DNA of 33,946 nt, taken from NCBI GenBank assembly GCA_026983515.1, contig JALWHT010000175.1, forward strand, positions 1 through 33,946, in the 5' to 3' direction. The position numbers and the translations under genes were made by a program. The notes under the pieces were generated by a model. That model did no database searches and had not been told where the DNA came from. It saw only the letters and a list, made by a program, of their open reading frames with translations. How positions within the stretch are numbered: position 1 is the stretch's first letter; each line of letters begins with the position of its first letter. Origin of the DNA: Sulfurovum sp. Its GTDB lineage: Bacteria > Campylobacterota > Campylobacteria > Campylobacterales > Sulfurovaceae. Shown here piece after piece: positions 1 to 8,655 of the stretch.

Positions 1-2
1 AA

Positions 3-122
3 GAGAAAGAACTGCTTTCAGACAAAGCAGCCGGGCTGATGGCTCAAGAGGCACTCAGTCGTGGTATTGAGGCGGTCGATGCCGAAATATTTATGGAATC
101 CCAAAAAGGAGATGAACAGTGA
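3..122 (+). CDS. 3' end of an unidentified CDS truncated by the window edge (…EKELLSDKAAGLMAQEALSRGIEAVDAEIFMESQKGDEQ*)
   Basis: Open frame from the window edge to TGA at 120-122; overlaps the GTG start of the next gene at 119. Confidence 0.5.
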   Translation, partial: EKELLSDKAAGLMAQEALSRGIEAVDAEIFMESQKGDEQ

Positions 123-1576
123 GATTTATATGGAGCGTACTGTTTGCCACGTTGCTGCTGTTTGGTGCTAATGATAAAGAAGATATGACCAAACAGGCTA
201 TTGTGAAGATTTATACGGTGGCGAAAGTACCGAACTATCTTTCTCCATGGGATTCTGCGATGCAAAGTTTTACGGGCTCGGGTGCCATCATCGAAGGCGG
301 CTACATTCTTACCAACGCTCATGTGGTTGCCAATGAAGCCTTTATGGAGGTACAGCGTTACGGAGAGCGCAAACGCTACATTGCTACAGTCTATGCCGTA
401 TCGCACCAGGCTGACCTGGCACTGCTGAAAGTCAAAGACAAGGCATTTTTCAAAGGCGTTACGCCGCTGGAATTTGGCAAACTGCCAGAAGTAGAGCAGC
501 AGATCGTCGTTTACGGTTACCCGATGGGTGGCAGTACCCTTTCGGCAACCATCGGCGTCGTGTCGCGTGTCGAGCACCACACCTACGCCCACAGTGGTGA
601 GATCTTTCTTGCCGTGCAGGTCGATGCTGCGGTCAATCCGGGAAACTCCGGAGGCCCTGCACTCTCTGAGGGTAAAATTGTGGGGGTGGTAATGCAAGTA
701 ATTAGTAAGTCGCAGAATATCGGCTACCTTGTACCGGTAACGATGGTGCGCCACTTCATCGACGATATGAAAGATGGCCACTATGACGGTTTTGCAGACC
801 TGGGTCTTGGTACGCAGAAGCTTGAAAATCCGGCGATGCGACGCTACTACGGACTTGATGACAACATGACGGGCAAGGTTATTGACAAAATTGTCTACCA
901 TTCCCCTGCTGAAGATATTTTAAAAGAGAATGACATCATTACGGCCATCGACGGCCATAATATTGAAAATGACGGTACAGTAGAGTTCAGACGGCATGAG
1001 TATACCAACTTCTACTATTATGTCGACCAGCATCAGATGGGGGAAAAGGTCAGACTCAGCATTATCCGCAATGGCAAGGCAATGGAAGTTGAAGTACCGC
1101 TGACCAGAACCGGAGATGATATGTTCCTTGTCAAGACTACCCGATACGATAAGATGCCAACCTATGCCATTTACGGCGGCTATGTTTTTTCACCGCTGAC
1201 GCGCAATCTTATCCGCTCTACCAACCGTAACCGTCTCAAGCTGAGTTACCTTGCCTCCAAGTGGCAGACCAAAGAGAAAGAGGAGGTGGTAGTATTGCTC
1301 AAGGTGCTTGCCTCGGATATCAGCCGTGGTGACAACAGCTTCGGTATGTGGGTGATTGACAAGGTCAATGGAAAACCGTTTAAGAATTTCAAAGAGTTTT
1401 TTGCCCTGATGCAGAAGAACAAAGACCCCTACTATCTGCTTGAAGACAATGACGGTGTCAAGGTGATCATTGACCGTAAAGAAGCACTGTCAAAACAGCG
1501 TCAGATACTCGAGAAGTACAATGTGGAGTATGACCGGTCAGAAGATTTGAGAGAGTCCACCAGTATTGCACCATGA
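119..1576 (+). CDS. Trypsin-like serine protease with PDZ-type C-terminal part (DegP/HtrA-like)
   Basis: Catalytic motifs TNAHVV, ADLALL and GNSGGP in the translation; N-terminal hydrophobic segment. Confidence 0.85.
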   Translation: MRFIWSVLFATLLLFGANDKEDMTKQAIVKIYTVAKVPNYLSPWDSAMQSFTGSGAIIEGGYILTNAHVVANEAFMEVQRYGERKRYIATVYAVSHQADLALLKVKDKAFFKGVTPLEFGKLPEVEQQIVVYGYPMGGSTLSATIGVVSRVEHHTYAHSGEIFLAVQVDAAVNPGNSGGPALSEGKIVGVVMQVISKSQNIGYLVPVTMVRHFIDDMKDGHYDGFADLGLGTQKLENPAMRRYYGLDDNMTGKVIDKIVYHSPAEDILKENDIITAIDGHNIENDGTVEFRRHEYTNFYYYVDQHQMGEKVRLSIIRNGKAMEVEVPLTRTGDDMFLVKTTRYDKMPTYAIYGGYVFSPLTRNLIRSTNRNRLKLSYLASKWQTKEKEEVVVLLKVLASDISRGDNSFGMWVIDKVNGKPFKNFKEFFALMQKNKDPYYLLEDNDGVKVIIDRKEALSKQRQILEKYNVEYDRSEDLRESTSIAP

Positions 1577-3204
1577 AACTGAACAAAATAGAGAGGCTCA
1601 AGGCGGAACTCAGCCCTTTTGAATACAGACAGAAACTTGATGTACTCGATTTTAGCAATCTCGAGGAATCTGACCGCTTCTATCTTAAAAATTACGGTAT
1701 TTACAACAATAAACTCCGTCCCGAACATTTTATGCTGCGTGTGCGGGTTGCCGGCGGATGTATGGAAGCACAGCAGCTTCTGGAGATTGTAAAAACAGCC
1801 AGAGCCGAAAGTCTTGAAGTGGTGCTGACCGCACGTGCACAGCTTGAACTGCATGGACTGCATGCTGAGAATGTGTTGGCAGTTTGGAAAGAACTGCTCA
1901 ATGCAGGTGTAACGACACTTCAGACACTGACGGACAACTTCCGAAACATCGTTACCGACCCCTACGACGGTCTGCTTTCCTCAAGCCGCATAGAGGGCTA
2001 CCCGCTTATTGCACAGATGCAGGCAACCGTTCTAAACAATCCCGAATGGATGGGCATGCTTCCACGCAAATTCAATACTGCCATCTGCGGCAGTGAAACA
2101 ACCCATACCCACTTTTACGGCAATGACCTTTACTTTGCTCTGGCACAGAAAGGGGAAAGATGGGGGTTCAATCTCTACCTTGGAGGAAAAAATTCCGAAA
2201 GTGCGCAGGCGGCAGATATTTTTGTGCTGCCCCAACAGGTTCCGGATATTTTTCTTGCCGTTGCTAAAACGTTCCGTGAACATGGGTTGCGCCAAAGCCG
2301 TGCGAAAACGCGACTCTTTCATCTCATTGAAGCGGTGGGAATGGCACAGGTTCGCGAATATATTGCCTCTTACTGTGACTTTGCGCTGGAGTGTGCAGGC
2401 AGAACGATGCATCGAAAAAGTGTGCCGCAAACCTTTACACCGCTTCATAATGGTACCTACGGCTGCTGTGTGCAGAGTGTGTACGGAAAAATAGATATAG
2501 AGCAGCTTGAAGCAGTTGCTGCATTTGCCGTAGAAGAGAACTGTTCTATACGTTTTGGGGTAGACCAGAACCTCTATCTTTTGGGTTTGAAAGAGCCGGT
2601 CATCCCTTTCACACCGGTTTCTGCTGCATCTCAGGTAACCGCCTGTGCGGGCAGCCGCTATTGTGCGCTTTCACTGTGGGACATTAAAGACGATACTGCC
2701 TATCTTCCGCTGGAACAGATTGAAAAACACCATATTCAGGTGGGCTTCAGCGGCTGTCTGAAAGGGTGCGGCAGGCACCATCACTGTGACATCGGAGTGG
2801 TGGGGCTGCGTACCAATCTCTTTGGTGACACACAGAAGGCCGCGCGTGTCTATCTGGGTGGTGAGTACAGCAGCGGCGGTGCACCCGCACGGCTCATTTT
2901 TCCCTCGGTGCCACTGACACATCTGCAAGAATTGCTTGAGACGGTCATATCAAGTTTTGAAGCAAGCGGGCAGAAAGACTTTGAAGCATTTTGTGCCATA
3001 TACCTCAACAGCCACAGCAGTGCATTCGTACTGCTGTGGTACCTTTCGCAGCGTTATCTAAAACGGCCGCCGCAATTGGAAAAAGCATCTGAAGAGGTAC
3101 TTTACAAAAGGCTCAAGGCGTGTGAAGATTTCCCCGATGTTGCAGAGAGTGAGAACTATGCAGAGGCGATCAAAGTGATGATGCATGCGTTGTGGGATGA
3201 CTGA
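1573..3204 (+). CDS. Nitrite/sulfite reductase, siroheme/[4Fe-4S] hemoprotein family
   Basis: Duplicated ferredoxin-like plus siroheme-binding architecture; motifs ACAGSRYC and FSGCLKGCGRHHHCDIGVVG; ATG overlaps the upstream stop. Confidence 0.85.
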   Translation: MKLNKIERLKAELSPFEYRQKLDVLDFSNLEESDRFYLKNYGIYNNKLRPEHFMLRVRVAGGCMEAQQLLEIVKTARAESLEVVLTARAQLELHGLHAENVLAVWKELLNAGVTTLQTLTDNFRNIVTDPYDGLLSSSRIEGYPLIAQMQATVLNNPEWMGMLPRKFNTAICGSETTHTHFYGNDLYFALAQKGERWGFNLYLGGKNSESAQAADIFVLPQQVPDIFLAVAKTFREHGLRQSRAKTRLFHLIEAVGMAQVREYIASYCDFALECAGRTMHRKSVPQTFTPLHNGTYGCCVQSVYGKIDIEQLEAVAAFAVEENCSIRFGVDQNLYLLGLKEPVIPFTPVSAASQVTACAGSRYCALSLWDIKDDTAYLPLEQIEKHHIQVGFSGCLKGCGRHHHCDIGVVGLRTNLFGDTQKAARVYLGGEYSSGGAPARLIFPSVPLTHLQELLETVISSFEASGQKDFEAFCAIYLNSHSSAFVLLWYLSQRYLKRPPQLEKASEEVLYKRLKACEDFPDVAESENYAEAIKVMMHALWDD

Positions 3205-3209
3205 GAATA

Positions 3210-3425
3210 TCACTCATATTTTTTGAACTGCTCAAGCCATGCCTTGTCCTCTTCTGAAAGTGTGCCTACGCGCTCAAGCAGTTTGTGTTTGATACCTATG
3301 AGGTCGTTTACGCTCAGATAGACGAGCAGATCGGGGTTGATGGTAGGCTCCTCTCTGCCGTATGCGATCAGTTTTTCGATCTCTTCGAGGAGTTGGGTTT
3401 TGTCTGGTGCATTTTTTTCATTCAT
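3210..3425 (-). CDS. Small conserved-looking hypothetical protein (71 aa)
   Basis: Complete ORF fitting between sir/nir and the divergent bcp gene; charged, helical composition. Confidence 0.6.
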   Translation of the reverse strand: MNEKNAPDKTQLLEEIEKLIAYGREEPTINPDLLVYLSVNDLIGIKHKLLERVGTLSEEDKAWLEQFKKYE

Positions 3426-3443
3426 TTTGATATACTACCGAAT

Positions 3444-3471
3444 AAATTAAAAGGTAAAAATTAAAAAGTAA
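3444..3471 (+). repeat. Degenerate heptamer array upstream of bcp
   Basis: AAATTAA AAGGTAA AAATTAA AAAGTAA. Confidence 0.6.
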
Positions 3472-3488
3472 AACAAAAAGGAGTTTTT

Positions 3489-3959
3489 ATGTTGAGTGTT
3501 GGTGATGTGGTACCTGACTTTTGTCTGCCAAATCAGGATGAGGAGGAGATCTGCTTTAGAGATATCAAGGGCAAGTGGATCGTGCTCTACTTCTACCCTA
3601 AAGACAACACCCCTGGCTGTACGACCGAGGCGATGGAGTTTACCGAAGCGCTGCCCGATTTCGAAGGCCTCAATGCACTGGTACTCGGTGTAAGCCCCGA
3701 TTCTCCCAAAAAACACCGTAACTTCATCGAGAAAAAAAACCTGAAGATCACACTGCTTGCTGATGAGGAGAAAGAGGTGTGTCAGCTGTTTGGTGTATGG
3801 CAGCTGAAGAAAAACTATGGGCGTGAGTATATGGGCGTGGTACGCTCCACGTTCATCATCGACCCTGACGGCAAGATCGCCGCAAAGTGGGAAAAGGTGC
3901 GTGTCAAAGGGCATGTTGAAGCGGTCAAGGAGAAGCTTGCCGAGCTTCAAAACGCCTGA
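3489..3959 (+). CDS. bcp: Thioredoxin-dependent peroxiredoxin (Bcp/PrxQ family)
   Basis: Motif FYPKDNTPGCTTEAMEF; AAGGAG SD upstream. Confidence 0.93.
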   Translation: MLSVGDVVPDFCLPNQDEEEICFRDIKGKWIVLYFYPKDNTPGCTTEAMEFTEALPDFEGLNALVLGVSPDSPKKHRNFIEKKNLKITLLADEEKEVCQLFGVWQLKKNYGREYMGVVRSTFIIDPDGKIAAKWEKVRVKGHVEAVKEKLAELQNA

Positions 3960-3968
3960 TCTCCTGCC

Positions 3969-3994
3969 ATTCCGGTCTCTCCACCGGAATTTTT
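3969..3994 (+). terminator. Rho-independent terminator after bcp
   Basis: ATTCCGGT-CTCTCC-ACCGGAAT perfect 8-bp stem followed by TTTT. Confidence 0.85.
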
Positions 3995-4029
3995 AACCCC
4001 ATTTCAAAAAATATTAACATACATTTGGG

Positions 4030-4035
4030 TATAAT
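4030..4035 (+). promoter_or_regulatory. Putative sigma70 -10 box (TATAAT) for rpsB-tsf
   Basis: TATAAT about 150 nt upstream of rpsB and just after the bcp terminator; no clear -35. Confidence 0.55.
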
Positions 4036-4071
4036 CGCGTTCCCAATTCTGTACGAGTTGGAAAATACACA

Positions 4072-4150
4072 TGTAGTTATTCCTTGAACGGTTGCGCATT
4101 ATGCGTTAAGGACTACAGAGGGCTCAAACCACTGTGAAGCGATCGGCTTC
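4072..4150 (+). promoter_or_regulatory. Structured rpsB 5' leader (two hairpins)
   Basis: TGTAGT(4072-4077)/ACTACA(4112-4117), CCTT(4082-4085)/AAGG(4108-4111), inner CGCA-TTA-TGCG(4095-4105); second hairpin GAAGC-GATCG-GCTTC(4136-4150). Confidence 0.55.
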
Positions 4151-4182
4151 TTACATTTAACAGTTATACCAAGGAGAAAATT

Positions 4183-5181
4183 ATGGTAACAATGAAAGAC
4201 CTACTGGAGTGCGGCGTTCACTTCGGACACCAAACAAGAAGATGGAATCCAAAAATGAAGAAATTCATTTTCGGTGCAAGAAAGAACATCTACATTATCG
4301 ACCTTCAAAAGACACTCAGATATTTTAAATATACATACAACGTTGTTAGAGATGCAGCGGCAGAAGGTCAGACTGTACTCTTCGTCGGTACTAAAAAACA
4401 GGCGCGTCAGGCAGTTAAAGAGCATGCAGAGAGAGCTGGTATGCCTTACGTTGCGACAAGATGGCTCGGTGGTATGCTGACAAACTACCCAACCATGAAA
4501 AAGTCCATCAGAAAACTTGAAATCATCGAGCAGATGGAAGAGAACGGACAGATCGATCTTCTGACAAAAAAAGAAGCGCTGATGCTCAAGAGAAAAAAAG
4601 AGAAACTCAACTCTTACCTCGAAGGTTTCAGACACATGAAAAAACTGCCTGACATGCTGTTTGTCATCGATGCAGTCAAAGAGCACATCGCGGTTAAAGA
4701 AGCAAGAAGACTCGGTATGAAAGTCATCGCGCCACTTGATACAAACTGTGACCCTGATATGGTAGATTACCCGATTCCAGGAAACGACGACGCGATCCGT
4801 TCTATCAACCTCTTCTGTAGAGAGATTGCTGATGCGATTATTGAAGGGAAAGCGGCATACGCAGAAGCTAATGGTGAGGCAGTAGAGGAAGCACCATCTT
4901 CAGCAGAAGTTGAAGAAGTCGTTACAGAAGCAAAAGAAGAAGCAGCAGCTGCACCTGAAGAAGAAGCAGCACCGACCGCTGAGACTAAAGGTGATGACCT
5001 GACTAAGCTCAAAGGTGTAGGCAAAGTCTATGCTGAAAAGCTCAACAATGAAGGGTTCCATACATTTGCGGACGTTGCGAGCATGACTGACGAGCAGATC
5101 AATGTTATGGAAGAGAAGTACAGCTTCAAAGGCGACTTCAAAGAAACAGTCGCACACGCAAAAGAACTGGCGGAGGCGTAA
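4183..5181 (+). CDS. rpsB: 30S ribosomal protein S2 with Ala/Glu-rich linker and C-terminal helix-hairpin-helix-like extension
   Basis: Canonical S2 N-terminus ([28 protein letters not shown]) and core; tail [29 protein letters not shown]. Confidence 0.97.
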   Translation: MVTMKDLLECGVHFGHQTRRWNPKMKKFIFGARKNIYIIDLQKTLRYFKYTYNVVRDAAAEGQTVLFVGTKKQARQAVKEHAERAGMPYVATRWLGGMLTNYPTMKKSIRKLEIIEQMEENGQIDLLTKKEALMLKRKKEKLNSYLEGFRHMKKLPDMLFVIDAVKEHIAVKEARRLGMKVIAPLDTNCDPDMVDYPIPGNDDAIRSINLFCREIADAIIEGKAAYAEANGEAVEEAPSSAEVEEVVTEAKEEAAAAPEEEAAPTAETKGDDLTKLKGVGKVYAEKLNNEGFHTFADVASMTDEQINVMEEKYSFKGDFKETVAHAKELAEA

Positions 5182-5182
5182 T

Positions 5183-6235
5183 ATGGCAAATTTCGGACCA
5201 AAAGATATCAAAAAACTTCGTGAAATGACCGATGCGGGAATGATGGATTGTAAAAAAGCCCTCGCTGCCGCAGACGGTGACATGGACAAAGCGGTCGAGT
5301 GGCTCAGAGACCAGGGTATCGGTGCTGCTGCGAAGAAAGCAAGCAAAACCGCTGCTGAAGGTGCCATCGGTGTCAAAGTCGAAGGACCAAAAGCAGTGAT
5401 CGTTGAGATCAACTCTCAGACTGACTTTGTTGCTCAAAATGACAAGTTCAAAAATCTGATGAACGAAGTGATCGAACATGCGTTCGAGAACGAGCTTGAA
5501 GATGCAGAGGCAATCAATGCTTCCGAGATCAATGGACAGCCTTTCAGTGAATTCCTTGCACAGAACATTGCTATTATCGGTGAAAATCTCGTTGTAAGAC
5601 GTGCCGATCTTATTAAAGGTGATGAAAAGACTGCTGTAAGCGGTTACGTACACTCAAACGGACAAAACGGTGTTATTATTGCAGCAGAGTGCGACGATGC
5701 TGAAACTTGTGAAAAGATCACACCTGTTCTTAGAGAGATTGCAATGCACGCAGCTGCAATGGCTCCCAAAACACTGACATATAAAGATTTCGATCCTGAA
5801 TATGTTGCTGAAGAGACTAAAGGTAGAATCGAAGCGATCAAAAAAGAGAATGAAGAGCTTGAGAGACTTGGCAAACCGCTGAAGAACATTCCTCAGTACA
5901 TCTCCAGAGCACAACTGACAGACGAAGTGATCGCAGCTGCCGAAGAGGCGATCAAAGAGGAGCTCAAAGCAGAAGGTAAGCCTGAGAAGATCTGGGACAG
6001 AATCCTTCCTGGCAAACTGGAAAGATTTATCTCTGACAACACAACACTTGACCAAGAACAGTGTCTGCTTGACCAGAAGTTCGTTATGGACGACAGCAAA
6101 ACCGTAGGTGAGTACTTTGAAGAGAAGTCAAACGGAAAAGCAAAGATCACCAAGTTCACGCGTCTTGAAGTGGGTGAGGGAATCGAAGTGGAAGAGGAAG
6201 ACTTTGCAGCCGAAGTAGCCAAACAAATGGCATAA
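5183..6235 (+). CDS. tsf: Elongation factor Ts
   Basis: MANFGPKDIKKLREMTDAGMMDCKKAL…; ATG at 5183 lies 1 nt after the rpsB stop; the ORF-track start at 5102 is an over-extension. Confidence 0.95.
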   Translation: MANFGPKDIKKLREMTDAGMMDCKKALAAADGDMDKAVEWLRDQGIGAAAKKASKTAAEGAIGVKVEGPKAVIVEINSQTDFVAQNDKFKNLMNEVIEHAFENELEDAEAINASEINGQPFSEFLAQNIAIIGENLVVRRADLIKGDEKTAVSGYVHSNGQNGVIIAAECDDAETCEKITPVLREIAMHAAAMAPKTLTYKDFDPEYVAEETKGRIEAIKKENEELERLGKPLKNIPQYISRAQLTDEVIAAAEEAIKEELKAEGKPEKIWDRILPGKLERFISDNTTLDQEQCLLDQKFVMDDSKTVGEYFEEKSNGKAKITKFTRLEVGEGIEVEEEDFAAEVAKQMA

Positions 6236-6261
6236 AATTCCTGCTTCACTGCATCTGCGAG

Positions 6262-6296
6262 GGAGTTTGCTCAGTCACTTACTGTGAGTAAGCTCC
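6262..6296 (+). terminator. Hairpin downstream of tsf (possible terminator/processing site)
   Basis: GGAGTTTGCTCA (6262-6273) pairs with TGAGTAAGCTCC (6285-6296), 12 bp including two G-U pairs; no strong T-tract. Confidence 0.45.
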
Positions 6297-6341
6297 TTCA
6301 CAACAACCCTCACATCTACAGTAAATCAGAAATTTTCTACA

Positions 6342-6369
6342 TTTTAACTTTCAACTTTTAATTTTTAAT
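6342..6369 (-). repeat. Degenerate heptamer array (4 x 7 bp)
   Basis: TTTTAAC TTTCAAC TTTTAAT TTTTAAT. Confidence 0.7.
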
Positions 6370-6425
6370 TTTCCTCTGCCTACGACAAACTAAAAGGTTT
6401 GAAGCTTTTGCTTCACTGAACTTTT

Positions 6426-6446
6426 GAGGGAGTTCTCCCTCGTTTT
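6426..6446 (+). terminator. Terminator-like hairpin in the tsf-lolD gap
   Basis: GAGGGAG-TT-CTCCCTC then G-TTTT. Confidence 0.6.
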
Positions 6447-6487
6447 ATCACCCTAAAACCTATAACAAATCAGAAATTTTCTACACT

Positions 6488-6515
6488 TTTTAACTTTTCA
6501 CTTTTAATTTTTAAT
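6488..6515 (-). repeat. Degenerate heptamer array (4 x 7 bp)
   Basis: TTTTAAC TTTTCAC TTTTAAT TTTTAAT. Confidence 0.7.
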
Positions 6516-6566
6516 TCTCCCACCCCTTTTATGCTAAAATACCCCAAATCCAACAAAGGTGCACCC

Positions 6567-7217
6567 ATGTCTCAACCTCTCCTTGAAGCCAGAGGAATCT
6601 CCCACCGTTTCGATACACTGCTCTTTTCGGATGTCGATGTAACACTGCATCCAAAACAGAGCCTCTCTATTGTCGGACGCAGTGGGTCGGGGAAGTCTAC
6701 ACTGTTGCATATCTGTTCGACTTTTATTAAGCCTGATGAGGGAAGTGTGGCGCTTTTTGGTGAAGAGGTTTATGGAAAAGGTGACAATGCTATTGAGGCG
6801 ATCAGACGGTACGATATCGGCATTGTCTTTCAGTTTCACTACCTCTTCAAGGGGATGACAGCAATGGAGAACATCGAAGTGGCGACACTGCTTGCCCAGG
6901 AGCAGGTCGACAAGACACTGCTTGAAAAGCTGGAGATTGCAGAACTGATGGAGCAGAAGATCGGTGAACTCTCCGGTGGGCAGCAGCAGCGAGTATCTAT
7001 TGCAAGGGTGCTCAGCAAGAAGCCGCGCATCATCTTTGCAGACGAACCCACAGGTAATCTTGACAGCGAAACGGCATCACTGGTGATGGAGGTGCTTTTT
7101 GACTACATCCAGGCACATGATGCCGCACTGCTGCTGGTAACACACGACCTGCAAATCGCTGCACGCTGCGATGAGGTCTACCGTCTTGAAAACCGTACGC
7201 TTTTGGAGGCAGTATGA
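6567..7217 (+). CDS. ABC transporter ATP-binding protein, LolD/MacB-like
   Basis: Walker A GRSGSGKST, signature LSGGQQQR, Walker B IIFADEPTGNLD; likely ATG at 6567. Confidence 0.88.
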   Translation: MSQPLLEARGISHRFDTLLFSDVDVTLHPKQSLSIVGRSGSGKSTLLHICSTFIKPDEGSVALFGEEVYGKGDNAIEAIRRYDIGIVFQFHYLFKGMTAMENIEVATLLAQEQVDKTLLEKLEIAELMEQKIGELSGGQQQRVSIARVLSKKPRIIFADEPTGNLDSETASLVMEVLFDYIQAHDAALLLVTHDLQIAARCDEVYRLENRTLLEAV

Positions 7218-7348
7218 AAATTGATTTGATGCAAATACTGTACACCGTCATTATGGTGATATTGGCATTTCTTGCCGCCGTTGTTGTAACCAAGACATTC
7301 TCAAAGTGGCTGAAGCTTGATGAAAAGAATCATGAAGAAGAACTGTAG
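7214..7348 (+). CDS. Small single-TM protein (44 aa) MKIDLMQILYTVIMVILAFLAAVVVTKTFSKWLKLDEKNHEEEL
   Basis: ATG overlaps the ABC ATPase stop (ATGA); hydrophobic core plus charged C-terminal tail; below the supplied ORF-track length cutoff. Confidence 0.6.
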   Translation: MKIDLMQILYTVIMVILAFLAAVVVTKTFSKWLKLDEKNHEEEL

Positions 7349-7366
7349 GGTGCGTAGCCACGCACC
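7343..7366. repeat. REP-like palindrome, GTGCGT variant
   Basis: CTGTAGGGTGCGTAGCCACGCACC; differs at 2 of 24 positions from 23583-23606. Confidence 0.75.
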
Positions 7367-7386
7367 TTATAGAGGATGAATAAAAG

Positions 7387-8481
7387 TTACTTCGCCTGTG
7401 CGATCAGTACACCCTCAAGCAGTTTGTCAATGTCGCCGTCAAGGATGGCATCGACGTTGGTAAAGGCCTGGTTGCTTCGGGTATCTTTGACCTGCTGATA
7501 GGGTTGGAGGACGTAGGAGCGGATCTGATGCCCCCAGCCGATTTCACTTTTTTCTACCCCATCGATCTCCGCCTGCTTCTTCTCCATCTCATACTCGTAA
7601 AGACGTGATTTGAGCATCTTCATTGCTGAGGCTTTGTTCTTGTGCTGGCTTCGGTCATTCTGGCACTGTACGACAATACCGGTAGGGATATGTGTGATAC
7701 GGATGGCCGAGTCGGTGGTGTTGACGTGCTGTCCGCCTGCACCGCTTGAGCGGTAGGTGTCGATACGGATATCTTTCTCCTCAATTTCAATGTCGATATC
7801 ATCATCGATCTCAGGTGAAACCATCACTGAGGTAAATGAGGTGTGGCGCTTGGCATTGGAGTCAAAGGGACTGATGCGCACCAGACGGTGGATACCGTTT
7901 TCGACCTTAAGGTAGCCGTAGGCATTCTCTCCCTTGATGATAAAACTGACATCCTTGATACCCGCTTCTTCTCCGGGCTGGTAATCAAGCACTTCGGTTT
8001 TAAACCCGTGGCGTTCTGCCCATCGCAGATACATACGGTAGAGCATACTCGCCCAGTCCTGACTCTCTGTACCGCCCGCTCCGGGGTGGATGGAGACGAT
8101 GGCATTGTTACTGTCGTGTTCGCCGCTAAGCATCATCTGTACCTCAAGTGCTTTGATGTGTGATTCAAGGTTTTCGGCATCTTCAAAGAGCATCTCGAGT
8201 GTCTCTTCATCTTTTTCCGACTTGGCAAGTTCAAAGTACTCTTTGGCATCGGCAAGTGCATCATTAGCGTTGTTGTATGTTTCCAAAATACGCTCAGTAC
8301 GTGTTTTCTCCTGTGAGATCTTTGCTGCTTTTGCCGCATCATTCCAGAAGTCCGGATCCTGCTGCATCTGTTCTATTTCATTAAGACGTTTCTGCAGTTC
8401 GTCGGGTTTGACGATATTGGTGATATTTTCCATTTTGTTGGTCAGTGATTTAAGCAGTTCGCTGTATTCATAAGTATCCAC
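7387..8481 (-). CDS. prfB: Peptide chain release factor 2
   Basis: [44 protein letters not shown]; likely GTG start at 8481 ([13 protein letters not shown]…); the 417-aa ORF N-terminus is translated repeat DNA. Confidence 0.93.
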   Translation of the reverse strand: MDTYEYSELLKSLTNKMENITNIVKPDELQKRLNEIEQMQQDPDFWNDAAKAAKISQEKTRTERILETYNNANDALADAKEYFELAKSEKDEETLEMLFEDAENLESHIKALEVQMMLSGEHDSNNAIVSIHPGAGGTESQDWASMLYRMYLRWAERHGFKTEVLDYQPGEEAGIKDVSFIIKGENAYGYLKVENGIHRLVRISPFDSNAKRHTSFTSVMVSPEIDDDIDIEIEEKDIRIDTYRSSGAGGQHVNTTDSAIRITHIPTGIVVQCQNDRSQHKNKASAMKMLKSRLYEYEMEKKQAEIDGVEKSEIGWGHQIRSYVLQPYQQVKDTRSNQAFTNVDAILDGDIDKLLEGVLIAQAK

Positions 8482-8501
8482 GTGAAAAAGTTCCTTTTCC
8501 C

Positions 8502-8605
8502 CTGTAGGGTGCTGTGCCCCACAGCACCATATAAGTCTGGTACAGTAGTATGCATCATCTATAGTAAAAAGATTTTCGGTGTTGTCTGGGGACAATACCC
8601 TACAG
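8502..8605. repeat. REP/BIME-like composite element (two inverted palindromes)
   Basis: CTGTAGGGTGCTGTGCCCCACAGCACC (8502-8528) and GGTGTTGTCTGGGGACAATACCCTACAG (8578-8605). Confidence 0.8.
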
Positions 8606-8655
8606 TTATATTTTGCTATGATTTTACCAAACAAAAGCAAAATAGAGGGTTAGGT

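Noticed and set aside
44-901. 285-aa minus-strand ORF opposite the DegP-like protease
   Set aside because: Antisense to a well-supported protease; no motifs or sensible start context.
7387-8640. Programmed +1 frameshift in prfB
   Set aside because: RF2 reads as one continuous frame from a GTG at 8481; the upstream in-frame extension is explained by the BIME repeat, not by a frameshift cassette.
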